A stretch of 15,506 nt of DNA from an uncultured Bacilli bacterium (GTDB lineage: Bacteria > Bacillota_I > Bacilli_A > RF39 > UBA660), in contig CAKOLT010000023.1 of NCBI GenBank assembly GCA_934096315.1, positions 1 through 15,506 of the forward strand. Reading direction: 5' to 3'. Position 1 is the first letter of the stretch, and the number at the start of each line of letters is the position of its first letter. Below the pieces are notes generated by a model. It saw nothing but the letters and a program-made list of their open reading frames with translations. It did no database searches and was not told the DNA's origin. Positions 1 through 6,593 of the stretch are shown one piece after another. The position numbers were made by a program, and so were the translations under genes.

Positions 1-251
1 TAGTTTTCATAAAAGATTAGTAAGTCTACTCTTTTTCCTTTCTCCGTAGATAGTTCTAAGGCTAATTCTGAGTTTCTGATATCTATATCTTTGATGTTAA
101 TATCAGATATATCTTCTTTCATGCATTCCTTAAGTATTTCCTTTAAGAACATTTTAAGTAGAGGTTTACTTTCTTCCTTAAGGAATATAAATTTGAAGAA
201 CTTATCTGATAAGATAGAATTCTTTTGCTCTTCTGTGGTTATAACAATCAT
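1..251 (-). CDS. Rpn-type PD-(D/E)XK nuclease / transposase-like protein, N-terminal part
   Basis: Only the first 83 codons are in the window; the frame is open to the left edge. The start region reads MIVITTEEQKNS, followed by SDKFFKFIFLKEESKPLLKMF at residues 15-35. The end shows ELALELSTEKGKRVDLLIF at residues 62-80. This order (D..FK.iF...LL..fL, then a conserved K-x-VDLL strand) is the signature of the PD-(D/E)XK nuclease family transposase/Rpn group. Known Rpn proteins are recombination-promoting DNA endonucleases. D76 is the likely first catalytic acidic residue; the ExK part would lie beyond the edge. The ATG at 249-251 directly abuts AAAGGAG, which is too close for normal initiation, so the true start may be a rarer codon 3-7 nt further in. 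The leader is duplicated in inverted orientation at the right end of the window. Family assignment is from recognition, without a profile search. Confidence 0.65.
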   Translation of the reverse strand, partial: MIVITTEEQKNSILSDKFFKFIFLKEESKPLLKMFLKEILKECMKEDISDINIKDIDIRNSELALELSTEKGKRVDLLIFYEN

Positions 252-403
252 CTCCTTTCGTTTATTATCTCTACACTAATATTATTACGGAAAAAAATTT
301 ATTTTCCCCTAAAAAATGAAAAAAAGTTATAAAAACTATTAAATTTGACACTTTTATGTGTAAAGTAGACTAGTTTTTATAACTTTTGTTTGTATTTATA
401 ATA
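242..403 (-). repeat. Left copy of 162-bp inverted repeat (Rpn gene leader)
   Basis: Reverse-complementing 242-403 gives a sequence that aligns without gaps to 15345-15506, with 6 differences by eye (about 96% identity). The repeat covers the untranslated leader, the ribosome binding site and the first codons of the Rpn-type gene. The right copy runs off the window, so the true repeat is longer there. To the left of position 404 the two copies diverge at once, so the outer boundary is sharp. Each copy holds a 16-17 bp stem, described separately. Confidence 0.93.
322..387 (-). promoter_or_regulatory. Structured leader of the Rpn-type gene: 17-bp inverted arms plus T-run
   Basis: The arms AAAAGTTATAAAAACTA (322-338) and TAGTTTTTATAACTTTT (371-387) are perfect complements over 17 bp. 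A second small stem lies inside the loop, ACAC (348-351) with GTGT (358-361). Read in the direction of the Rpn-type gene, the outer stem is followed by a run of T residues, which is the form of an intrinsic terminator or attenuator lying upstream of the start codon. It could insulate the gene from upstream transcription, attenuate it, or be a protein binding site. No convincing promoter was found between it and the start codon. Confidence 0.6.
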
Positions 404-432
404 AAGAAATATATCGTGTATAAATTAAAATT

Positions 433-497
433 AGGAGGTGACCTTGTCAATAGTGGTGTGTAAATTTTTTCACTTTTTTATTTTTCCTCCTTCTTAA
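433..497 (+). other. Possible 17-codon ORF behind a perfect 9-nt Shine-Dalgarno
   Basis: AGGAGGTGA at 433-441 is a full-length complement of the 16S rRNA tail. Three bases on, a TTG (444-446) opens a frame of 17 codons, LSIVVCKFFHFFIFPPS, ending in TAA at 495-497. The peptide is hydrophobic. CCTCCT (486-491) inside the frame is complementary to the AGGAGG and could sequester it. The Shine-Dalgarno match is striking but may be part of a transposon-end relic, so translation is doubtful. Confidence 0.2.
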
Positions 498-540
498 ACA
501 CAAAAAAACGGTGAGTAAACTATTAATTAATTTACACACC
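455..540. repeat. 86-bp MITE-like segment with 12-bp perfect inverted ends
   Basis: GGTGTGTAAATT (455-466) is exactly complementary to AATTTACACACC (529-540). A third, imperfect copy, ACGGTGAGTAAA (509-520), can pair with TTTACACACCGT (531-542) in a competing hairpin. The ends remind me of IS256-family transposon termini, but no transposase remains and no flanking target duplication of 8-9 bp is visible (447-454 against 541-549). It is either a solo-end relic or a regulatory leader with alternative folds. Confidence 0.4.
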
Positions 541-593
541 GTATTATACACCATCTATCTTTAGACTGGCTATGTGGTAGAAAATAATAAAAT

Positions 594-642
594 AAAGAGG
601 CTATATGGAAAACATCATAATTAATTTCCAAGTAGCCTCTTT
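594..642 (-). terminator. Terminator of the DUF4143 ATPase gene
   Basis: AAAGAGGCTA (594-603) pairs with TAGCCTCTTT (633-642), and an inner stem TGGAAA (606-611) pairs with TTTCCA (625-630). On the minus strand the hairpin starts 8 nt after the ATPase stop codon and is followed by an AT tract rich in T. It is the most stable hairpin in the 252-650 gap. The rest of this gap holds the Rpn leader and the 455-540 inverted repeat; no further gene was recognised. Confidence 0.75.
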
Positions 643-650
643 ATATATAA

Positions 651-1928
651 CTAATTCTTCAAACACCCAATAGGCACAACTAATACTCCATCAGGTCTTC
701 TAAAAGCATAACTTCCAACTCCGGTTACTATCATTAGAAAAGAAGGATTATTCATTCTATCAGTATCTATCTTATCTCTTAATTTAAGTAAATTAGAAGC
801 CCCCTCTTCTATTAATTTATCTCCACCTAATTTAATTTCAATTAACCCATAAGAGCCATTTCTAAGATGTACCACACAATCACATTCCAAATCCGTAGCA
901 TCTCTATAATGATATATTTCTCCATTAATACTCTCAGCATATATTCTTAAATCTCTTATACATAAATTCTCAAATATAAACCCCAAAGTATTCAAATCCC
1001 CAAGTAAATCATCAGGACCAAGTCCAAGCGAAGCAACTACTATTGAGGGATCAACAAAATACCTTGTATCTGATATTCTAATAGCACTTTTACTTCTTAA
1101 ATTAGGCTTCCAAGAACTAACATCCTCAATAACAAAAATTTTCTTCAAATCATTTATATAAGAATAAACCGTATCTTCATCTAGTGTTTCAATATCACCA
1201 CCTATTATATCTTTTCTAATAGTCTCATAAGACGCCTGCGTACCTATATTTCTAGCATAACTTCTAAGTATTCTTCTCGTCCTATCTGCATTTCTCTGCA
1301 CTCCACTAGCTCTCGAAATATCACTTTTAACAACTCCATCTACGTAATCATAAGCTTGATTAAGAGAAGTATCCTTATCCATATAAAGACTACGAGGCCA
1401 GCCTCCACGACAACATAAAAAACTAATATCACTTAAAGATAATTCATTAACACCACTTATATTATTACCCGCAAAAACTGCTTTTAAACTAACTGACCCA
1501 TTACTCTCTCCACTTTCATATAAACTCATTGGACGCATGGTAAGAAAAGAAAATCTTCCCGTACCAGAGTGTACTATTTCTTTGGTATCCACAGGTACAG
1601 CCGAACCAGTTAAAATAAACTGTCCCTCTGCATTTCTATGGTCTACTTCAAACCTAACAGCATCCCATAATTTAGGAGCCTCCTGCCATTCGTCAATAAG
1701 TCTAGGAACTTCACCTTTAAGAAGTAAACTAGGATCTAAGTCTGTTGCTAATTCATTTTGCTTTCTTATTACAGGATCAGCCATATATATAACACTTTTA
1801 GCCTGCATTTCTGCCGTTGTAGTTTTTCCACACCACTTAGCACCCTCAATTAAAACCGCTCCTTTTCCTTTTAACTTCATAGAAAGTATATCATCAACAA
1901 TTCTTTTTTTGTAGTCCTTCATAATCAT
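651..1928 (-). CDS. AAA-type ATPase with DUF4143 and REase-like C-terminus
   Basis: The protein has 425 residues from the preferred start. Walker A is GAKWCGKT near residues 29-36, Walker B is RLIDEWQ near 76-82, and a sensor motif FILTGSA lies near 104-110. The middle (about 165-330) carries the helical DUF4143 region. The C-terminus shows DLECDCVV...GLIEIKLG, a D-x13-E-x-K arrangement of a PD-(D/E)XK-like core (D350, E364, K366). Proteins of this family are widespread accessory ATPases without a settled function, often variable between strains. A start six codons upstream (1946) is possible, but GAAAGG lies 7 nt before the ATG at 1928 and the likely transcription start falls at about 1945, so the shorter form is favoured. 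It ends in TAG. The gene is monocistronic between its own promoter region and terminator. Confidence 0.85.
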   Translation of the reverse strand: MIMKDYKKRIVDDILSMKLKGKGAVLIEGAKWCGKTTTAEMQAKSVIYMADPVIRKQNELATDLDPSLLLKGEVPRLIDEWQEAPKLWDAVRFEVDHRNAEGQFILTGSAVPVDTKEIVHSGTGRFSFLTMRPMSLYESGESNGSVSLKAVFAGNNISGVNELSLSDISFLCCRGGWPRSLYMDKDTSLNQAYDYVDGVVKSDISRASGVQRNADRTRRILRSYARNIGTQASYETIRKDIIGGDIETLDEDTVYSYINDLKKIFVIEDVSSWKPNLRSKSAIRISDTRYFVDPSIVVASLGLGPDDLLGDLNTLGFIFENLCIRDLRIYAESINGEIYHYRDATDLECDCVVHLRNGSYGLIEIKLGGDKLIEEGASNLLKLRDKIDTDRMNNPSFLMIVTGVGSYAFRRPDGVLVVPIGCLKN

Positions 1929-1951
1929 TTCACAACCTTTCTTCATATAAA

Positions 1952-1957
1952 ATTATA
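1952..1957 (-). promoter_or_regulatory. Probable -10 box of the ATPase gene
   Basis: On the minus strand TATAAT sits here, preceded by TG. The predicted transcription start is near 1945, which supports translation from 1928 and not from 1946. No good -35 hexamer is found 16-18 bp upstream, which would suit activator-dependent or repeat-dependent control. Confidence 0.5.
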
Positions 1958-1982
1958 CACTATATTTTACTTAAAATCAGCC

Positions 1983-2021
1983 TTATTCGGGTATTTGTAG
2001 AGTTTTTATTCGGGTATTTGT
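1983..2021 (-). repeat. Two 16-bp direct repeats upstream of the ATPase gene
   Basis: TTATTCGGGTATTTGT occurs exactly at 1983-1998 and again at 2006-2021, a period of 23 bp. On the ATPase strand this reads ACAAATACCCGAATAA. The pair lies about 38-77 bp upstream of the predicted transcription start. Its GC-rich core CCCG stands out in the AT-rich surroundings. It is a likely protein binding site (operator or activator site). Confidence 0.75.
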
Positions 2022-2056
2022 GATATTATTTAATTTAGATAAACCTCATAAATATT

Positions 2057-2126
2057 AATAATACTTACAAAAATGGCTATAACTAAAAATATCTAATTAA
2101 ACCTATTCATCTTTGTAAGTAATATT
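2057..2126. repeat. Interrupted 15-bp inverted repeat
   Basis: AATAATACTTACAAA (2057-2071) and TTTGTAAGTAATATT (2112-2126) are complementary with one mismatch, with 40 bp between them. A smaller imperfect palindrome, TAGACGTATT/AATACATCTA, follows at 2155-2175. Both lie between divergent promoters of the ATPase and the MurE-like gene. No function can be assigned. Confidence 0.45.
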
Positions 2127-2199
2127 CTAACTACAATCAGTTTACACATATATCTAGACGTATTAAATACATCTAAACTAACTTTATACCACAAATAAC

Positions 2200-2228
2200 T
2201 TGACTATCTCCTTTATTTCTAGTACAAT
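2200..2228 (+). promoter_or_regulatory. Promoter of the MurE-like gene at 2241
   Basis: TTGACT (2200-2205) and TACAAT (2223-2228) are separated by 17 bp, a near-consensus housekeeping promoter. The start codon at 2241 is only 12 bp after the -10 box, so the predicted mRNA leader is about 5-6 nt, with just GGTGAT before ATGATG. Confidence 0.8.
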
Positions 2229-2240
2229 TATTCTGGTGAT

Positions 2241-3683
2241 ATGATGAAAAAATTAAAAGATTTAATTGAGTGTAATTATGATACTATAGTTACAGGAATA
2301 TCTATAAATACTAAAGACATAGAAAAAGGTAATTTATTTGTATGTATCAAAGGTAGTACGGTAGATAGACATGACTATATTAATGATGCTATAAAAAAGG
2401 GTGCTAGTTGTTTAATTACTTCTAAAGATGTTGATGTAGATATCCCTTATGTAAAAGTTGAAAACCCTAACTTAGTGCTTTCTTCTATCTGTAAAAAGTT
2501 TTACGATAACCCTGATGAGAAAGTTACTTTATATGGAGTTACAGGTACTGATGGTAAAACAAGTGTAGCCACTATTACATCTACATTACTTGGAAATGAT
2601 ATATGTGGTTATATTGGAACCAATGGTAGGAGTTGCAAAGAATTTAATAAATCTACAGATAATACTACTCCCTCTAGTGATAAATTATATATGTATTTTG
2701 ATGAGTTTATTAAAGCAGGTTGCAACAGTATAGCTATGGAAGCTAGTAGTGAAGCTGTTTTACAAAATAGATTAGATGGTCTATTATATGATGTTATTGG
2801 TATTACCAATATTACAAGCGAACACCTTAACCATCATGGTACCCTAGAAAACTATATAGAATGCAAAAAATATATTATGACACTAACTAAAGATAATGGC
2901 TACGCAATATTAAATAAAGATGATAAATACTACAGTGATGTAAGAAAGGTATGCAAAGCAAATATTCTTACCTATGGTATGGATAAAGATAATGATTTAG
3001 TAATAGAAGACTTTAAACTACATACAAATGGAACAGATATTACCTTTAGATATAAAGACAAAAGCTATAATATTAAAAGCCCTCTTCTCGGAGACTTTAA
3101 CGTATATAATCTTGCATGTAGTTATCTTATGTGTTTATCACAAAATGTAGATATAAATAAATTAATAGAAAATACAGATCTAATTAATATATCTGGAAGA
3201 CTTGATATGATTAATTTAGGACAAAATTATCACGTAATGGTAGACTATGCTCATACCCCAAATGGTATTACTAAACTTCTTGAATTCGTAAAATTGCTTG
3301 ATAAAAATAGAATCATTACTGTTATTGGTCAAGCCGGAGAAAGAGATAGTTATAAACGTCGAGAAGTTGGTAAAATAGTAGCAGACAATTCAGATATTTG
3401 TATATTTACTTATGAAGATCCAAGATCAGAGGATCCCCTTGATATCATCTCAGATATGCTTTTAGACATTAAAGATTATGATAACTATGAAATTGTAGTA
3501 GATAGAAGCGAGGCCATAGCTAGAGCAATTAACATAGCAAAACATAATGACATGGTTCTAATTTTAGGTAAAGGAAATGAAACATATGAGAAACTACGTG
3601 ATAAAACTATATACTTTAACGATACTGAAGAAGCTACTAAATATATTAAAATGAGATTAGACAAAGAAAAGAATCTAGTTTAA
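2241..3683 (+). CDS. MurE-like UDP-MurNAc-dipeptide:amino acid ligase (paralogue 1)
   Basis: This is a cytoplasmic ATP-dependent Mur ligase of 480 residues, close to the usual MurE length. Visible elements in order are the N-terminal UDP-binding domain (GNLFVCIKG, 30-38) and the ATP loop GVTGTDGKTS (99-108). TTP (142-144) and MEASSEA (166-172) follow. The metal/ATP region is ITSEHLNHHGTLENY (191-205), with a likely carbamylated Lys at 209 or 210. The C-terminal domain has VDYAHTP (334-340), EDPRSEDP (392-399) and GKGNE (443-447). The residue-selecting motif is EDPR instead of the diaminopimelate-type DNPR, and GKGNE replaces GKGHE, so the third amino acid added could be Lys or another diamino acid. 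It is convergent with an Asl-like ligase, and a second, more canonical MurE lies at 12322-13692. Start: two adjacent ATGs, 2241 and 2244. The ligase family is certain; the substrate is inferred. Confidence 0.85.
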   Translation: MMKKLKDLIECNYDTIVTGISINTKDIEKGNLFVCIKGSTVDRHDYINDAIKKGASCLITSKDVDVDIPYVKVENPNLVLSSICKKFYDNPDEKVTLYGVTGTDGKTSVATITSTLLGNDICGYIGTNGRSCKEFNKSTDNTTPSSDKLYMYFDEFIKAGCNSIAMEASSEAVLQNRLDGLLYDVIGITNITSEHLNHHGTLENYIECKKYIMTLTKDNGYAILNKDDKYYSDVRKVCKANILTYGMDKDNDLVIEDFKLHTNGTDITFRYKDKSYNIKSPLLGDFNVYNLACSYLMCLSQNVDINKLIENTDLINISGRLDMINLGQNYHVMVDYAHTPNGITKLLEFVKLLDKNRIITVIGQAGERDSYKRREVGKIVADNSDICIFTYEDPRSEDPLDIISDMLLDIKDYDNYEIVVDRSEAIARAINIAKHNDMVLILGKGNETYEKLRDKTIYFNDTEEATKYIKMRLDKEKNLV

Positions 3684-3697
3684 ACCTAGATTTTTTT
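3672..3697 (+). terminator. Terminator overlapping the MurE-like stop codon
   Basis: AATCTAG (3672-3678) pairs with CTAGATT (3686-3692) around a 7-nt loop that contains the TAA stop (3681-3683), followed by T residues to 3697. It serves the plus-strand gene and may also stop the convergent gene, whose stop is at 3696-3698. Confidence 0.75.
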
Positions 3698-4901
3698 ATT
3701 TATAATATATTTTATATTTCTTATAATTACTTAATACTCTTTTATATACCCTGATATATCTTTTAAAAGAAAAGTCTTTCTTATAAAATAATATATTTCC
3801 TACTTTTTTCTCTTTATATAACTGTTTTACTTTTTTAATTACACTCTTATTTTTAACATATTTTAAAATTACTCCCTTAGGTACAATAGTCCATAAAAAT
3901 TCATTATTTAAATACTCTATCTTATTATGAATATTATAAATATAGTCTTCTACTAAATATTTAGTAATATTCTTACCACTTAAAGTAGTAAACGAACTAC
4001 TCCTACCCTGTCTAATATTTATTTCAAATAACTTATATTTCTTATCTCTTTGATCATACTTAAAATCAAAATTAGCATAACCAACATATTTAATATCTTC
4101 AAGAAACTTCTGCATTTTATCAAATAATTCTTTATCATATGTAGTTATTATTGCCCCATAATCCCCAAGAGCTCCCGGATTCTTCTCTTCAAGAATAACT
4201 TGTCCTAGTCCCATAAAAGTAACTTTATGATTAGAATCAACATAAGCATTTAATACTCTTAAATTAGTATCATCACCCTTAATGTATTCTTGAATAATTA
4301 AATGATCATTATAAGTAGAACCATAAATTCTAGATAATATATCTTTAGTTTCTTTTTCATTATTTGAAATAAATATCTTTTTCTTACCCTCAAACTTACT
4401 TTTCCAGTATAAAACACTATTAGAAGGCTTAATTATTATCGGATACTTAAAATCCATTTTTAAATCTTTATAATTATCACAAGTACATATCAAAGTATTG
4501 GGATAATCTAAATTATACTCTTCGCATGTTTTGTAAAAGTTTTCTTTTAATACTAATTTATTCATTAATTTTTCATCTATATATGGAATTATATAATGAT
4601 CTTTTAACTTCTCTTTATTCTTAATTACTAACTTCATATAAATATCACTACATGCAATAAGAAGTAATTTATTCTTTTTATAATCATTATGTATTTTAGT
4701 TAACTCCATTAAAAATACTTTTTCATCTTCTATATTAATATTCTTTCTTAATTCCAATATTTTACTATAGGCAGTCTCAGAATAATCAGTTTTTCCAAGA
4801 GCAATACTTTTTACACCATACTCTTCATAAAAAGCTACTGCCATACCATATACATTTCTATCACTGCCAAGTAATACCGGTATAAATTCTTGATTTTTCA
4901 T
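3696..4901 (-). CDS. ATP-grasp carboxylate-amine ligase, D-aspartate ligase (Asl)-like
   Basis: The protein has 401 residues from the chosen start. It opens MKNQEFIPVLLGSDRNVYGMA, which closely resembles my recollection of the start of Enterococcus faecium D-aspartate ligase (EEFIPILLGSD.NVYGMA). Further matching blocks are LLIACSD.Y, YIIPYID and KYPIIIKPSNSVLYWKSKFEG (substrate and ATP-binding region). Then come IIQEYIKGDDTNLRVLNAYVD and FANFDFKYD-type strands, and FEINIRQGRSSS with the metal-binding Glu and Asn. The enzyme class activates an amino-acid carboxylate with ATP and joins it to an amine; Asl attaches D-Asp to the side-chain amine of residue 3 in the peptidoglycan precursor. A start at 4961 is possible in frame, but homology and the AAAGAAG site before 4901 favour the short form. 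The neighbouring MurE-like gene supports a wall role. Substrate specificity is inferred. Confidence 0.7.
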   Translation of the reverse strand: MKNQEFIPVLLGSDRNVYGMAVAFYEEYGVKSIALGKTDYSETAYSKILELRKNINIEDEKVFLMELTKIHNDYKKNKLLLIACSDIYMKLVIKNKEKLKDHYIIPYIDEKLMNKLVLKENFYKTCEEYNLDYPNTLICTCDNYKDLKMDFKYPIIIKPSNSVLYWKSKFEGKKKIFISNNEKETKDILSRIYGSTYNDHLIIQEYIKGDDTNLRVLNAYVDSNHKVTFMGLGQVILEEKNPGALGDYGAIITTYDKELFDKMQKFLEDIKYVGYANFDFKYDQRDKKYKLFEINIRQGRSSSFTTLSGKNITKYLVEDYIYNIHNKIEYLNNEFLWTIVPKGVILKYVKNKSVIKKVKQLYKEKKVGNILFYKKDFSFKRYIRVYKRVLSNYKKYKIYYK

Positions 4902-4973
4902 AACATCATCTTCTTTCATATATATTTTATCATAAATAAAAATATTTATAAAGTAAAACAATATATTTTATAG

Positions 4974-5004
4974 AAAAAAACTATTATGTCTTTTTCATAA
5001 TAGT
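4974..5004 (-). terminator. Terminator of the 34-residue-repeat protein gene
   Basis: ACTATTATG (4980-4988) pairs with CATAATAGT (4996-5004) around a 7-nt loop. On the minus strand it is followed by TTTTTTT (4980-4974). The stem reaches into the stop codon at 5004-5006. Confidence 0.8.
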
Positions 5005-5573
5005 TATTTAGATTCTTCTACTTCCTTTTCTTTCTCTTTCTCTTTTTCTTTCTCTTCTTCTAACTTATCTATTTCTTTTGATTTTTCATACATTAACTTT
5101 TGGTGTTCTTGAAGAGTTAAGTTTTCTATATATTCTTTATTCTTAGCAATCTCATATACAGGTACTTTAAAATTGCATTCTATTAAAGTTCTAATTAACA
5201 TATATTGACTATTAGTATCATATTTATTAATTATATTTTTATCAAGTATTAAATTTGAGACTAATTTATTTGATCCGCATGTAATAAATAGCCATATTAG
5301 TAGGGCGTGAGAGTTATTATCCCTTTTAGTTAAAAGTTCTTTATCAGTAATTAGTTTAAGTACTTCTTTATCAAAATCTGACCATTTATATGAGTTAGCC
5401 AGTCTTAATTGTTCTTTAATTGTCCTATTCTTACATACTTCCTTATTCGTAAATACATCCATTAATCTTTCTGTACCCCATTCAATCTCTTTTATTAGGG
5501 TATCTATTTCAGCTTTCTTTCTAGTTCCATCATTTAGTGTTTCTCTACACTTTTCTATTATATCTTTATTCAT
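5004..5573 (-). CDS. Hypothetical protein with four 34-residue helical repeats and a charged tail
   Basis: I do not recognise a named family. The 189-residue protein contains four repeats of exactly 34 residues, beginning at N43, D77, D111 and N145. Each opens with [N/D]-K-[E/N] followed by a hydrophobic helix pattern (NKEVCK, DKELLT, DKNIIN, NKEYIE) and carries a second amphipathic helix. This suggests an alpha-solenoid, although the pattern does not fit the TPR consensus. Residues 164-189 are a low-complexity Lys/Glu tail, probably a single charged helix. There is no signal peptide or membrane segment. It follows the Cys-cluster gene by 17 bp and so is probably co-transcribed from the promoter at 6565-6593; AAGGAGATATA precedes the ATG. 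A scaffold or protein-binding role would be speculation. Confidence 0.75.
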   Translation of the reverse strand: MNKDIIEKCRETLNDGTRKKAEIDTLIKEIEWGTERLMDVFTNKEVCKNRTIKEQLRLANSYKWSDFDKEVLKLITDKELLTKRDNNSHALLIWLFITCGSNKLVSNLILDKNIINKYDTNSQYMLIRTLIECNFKVPVYEIAKNKEYIENLTLQEHQKLMYEKSKEIDKLEEEKEKEKEKEKEVEESK

Positions 5574-5590
5574 TATATCTCCTTCACTGT

Positions 5591-6541
5591 TTATTTTTTT
5601 TCATCTAGAGTTTTAATAACAACTCCAGAATCAGTTACTACTACTCTTGAATATCCGCGATACTTTCTTAACTCTTTCATTTCATTAATTCTTCTAATCT
5701 TCGCTAATCTCTCATTTTCCACACTAAGTATTCTTTTCTTTCTACTAGCCATAGTTTCATTTGGAACATAATCATCACAGTGAGAAACATATTGCATAGC
5801 GATACTACCATCAGTTTTAACTAACTCTACTGCCCCAGATATTGAATCATGGTAACCAATATGTCTACTTGCCTTTGATGCATTCTCTCCATTTTTAACA
5901 TTTACATTCCAATCATAAGCCTTAATTTTAGAGCAAACTGCATTACTACAATTTCCACATATATGCATAGCTATTCCTGATGAAGTATGGGTACTAGCAG
6001 TAAGTTCTAAGATATTTTCTTTTAGTTTTTTTATAAAAAAGTTCTCTGCGGTTATGTAAGCATTTCTTTCTTTTAACTTACTTACATATACTGGATCTAA
6101 AGATTCAAATAGATATGGTACACTTATTGTACTATCCTTTAATCTTTCGAAAAATTCTGGATTACTTATATAGTTTACTTCTGATAATCTTTGGAAGACT
6201 CCAAGAGTTACTATCTTCTTCATAAGTAGTCCATAAGTTACTTCTGGGTACTGACTAAATAATTGTATTAATTTAAAACCAGTTTTCTTACTTTTACTGG
6301 AAACTAATCCAATTACATGGTTTGGTTGGGGTATTACATCGCTTAAAATTGTAAAGTCTACAATCTCTGTCTTATCATCTTTATCAAGTTCAACAAACAA
6401 ACCTCTAATTAATGATGATATTTCATTTAGTTTTTCTTTTGAAACAACATCATTAAAGCTAGCTTCTTTCTTGCTTTTTAGTTCAATATCTCTTTGAACT
6501 AAATTGCCATCCTTTTTCTCATAAATGATATATTTACTCAT
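5591..6541 (-). CDS. Hypothetical Cys-cluster protein, first gene of a two-gene operon
   Basis: This protein of 316 residues is of unrecognised family. Its notable segment is HICGNCSNAVC, with H193, C195, C198 and C203, plus HC at 254-255; these residues could bind zinc or another metal. The N-terminal third is charged with beta-like stretches. The region after the Cys cluster is rich in Lys/Arg (ASRKKR, 265-270, and RRINEMKELRKYRGYSR near 283-299) and could bind nucleic acid. No signal peptide is seen. An upstream in-frame ATG (6574) would add 11 residues, but GAGGG with a 6-nt spacer precedes the ATG at 6541 and the promoter start falls near 6558, so 6541 is chosen. The repeat protein follows after 17 bp. 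Confidence 0.75.
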   Translation of the reverse strand: MSKYIIYEKKDGNLVQRDIELKSKKEASFNDVVSKEKLNEISSLIRGLFVELDKDDKTEIVDFTILSDVIPQPNHVIGLVSSKSKKTGFKLIQLFSQYPEVTYGLLMKKIVTLGVFQRLSEVNYISNPEFFERLKDSTISVPYLFESLDPVYVSKLKERNAYITAENFFIKKLKENILELTASTHTSSGIAMHICGNCSNAVCSKIKAYDWNVNVKNGENASKASRHIGYHDSISGAVELVKTDGSIAMQYVSHCDDYVPNETMASRKKRILSVENERLAKIRRINEMKELRKYRGYSRVVVTDSGVVIKTLDEKK

Positions 6542-6564
6542 AATCATCCCTCTTTCGGCTTTAT

Positions 6565-6593
6565 ATGATAGCATAAATTAAAACATTTGTCAA
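6565..6593 (-). promoter_or_regulatory. Strong promoter of the Cys-cluster/repeat-protein operon
   Basis: On the minus strand a perfect TTGACA (-35, at 6588-6593) is followed by a 17-bp spacer and TATCAT (-10, at 6565-6570). The start is predicted near 6558. The -35 box lies inside one arm of the 14-bp inverted repeat at 6587-6637. Confidence 0.85.

Noticed and set aside
91..279. Plus-strand 62-codon frame across the left Rpn-type gene
   Set aside because: It is antisense to the conserved Rpn reading frame and has no ribosome site.
252..650. Possible CRISPR array, tRNA or riboswitch in the largest gap
   Set aside because: There are no regularly spaced repeats, no cloverleaf and no known aptamer core; only the inverted repeats and terminator described.
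1537..1914. Plus-strand 125-codon frame inside the ATPase gene
   Set aside because: It lies wholly antisense to Walker A/B-bearing sequence and has no recognisable protein features.
4973..5060. Lys/Glu tail of the repeat protein as a sign of frameshift
   Set aside because: The frame ends cleanly at a stop codon overlapping a terminator; such tails are common low-complexity helices.
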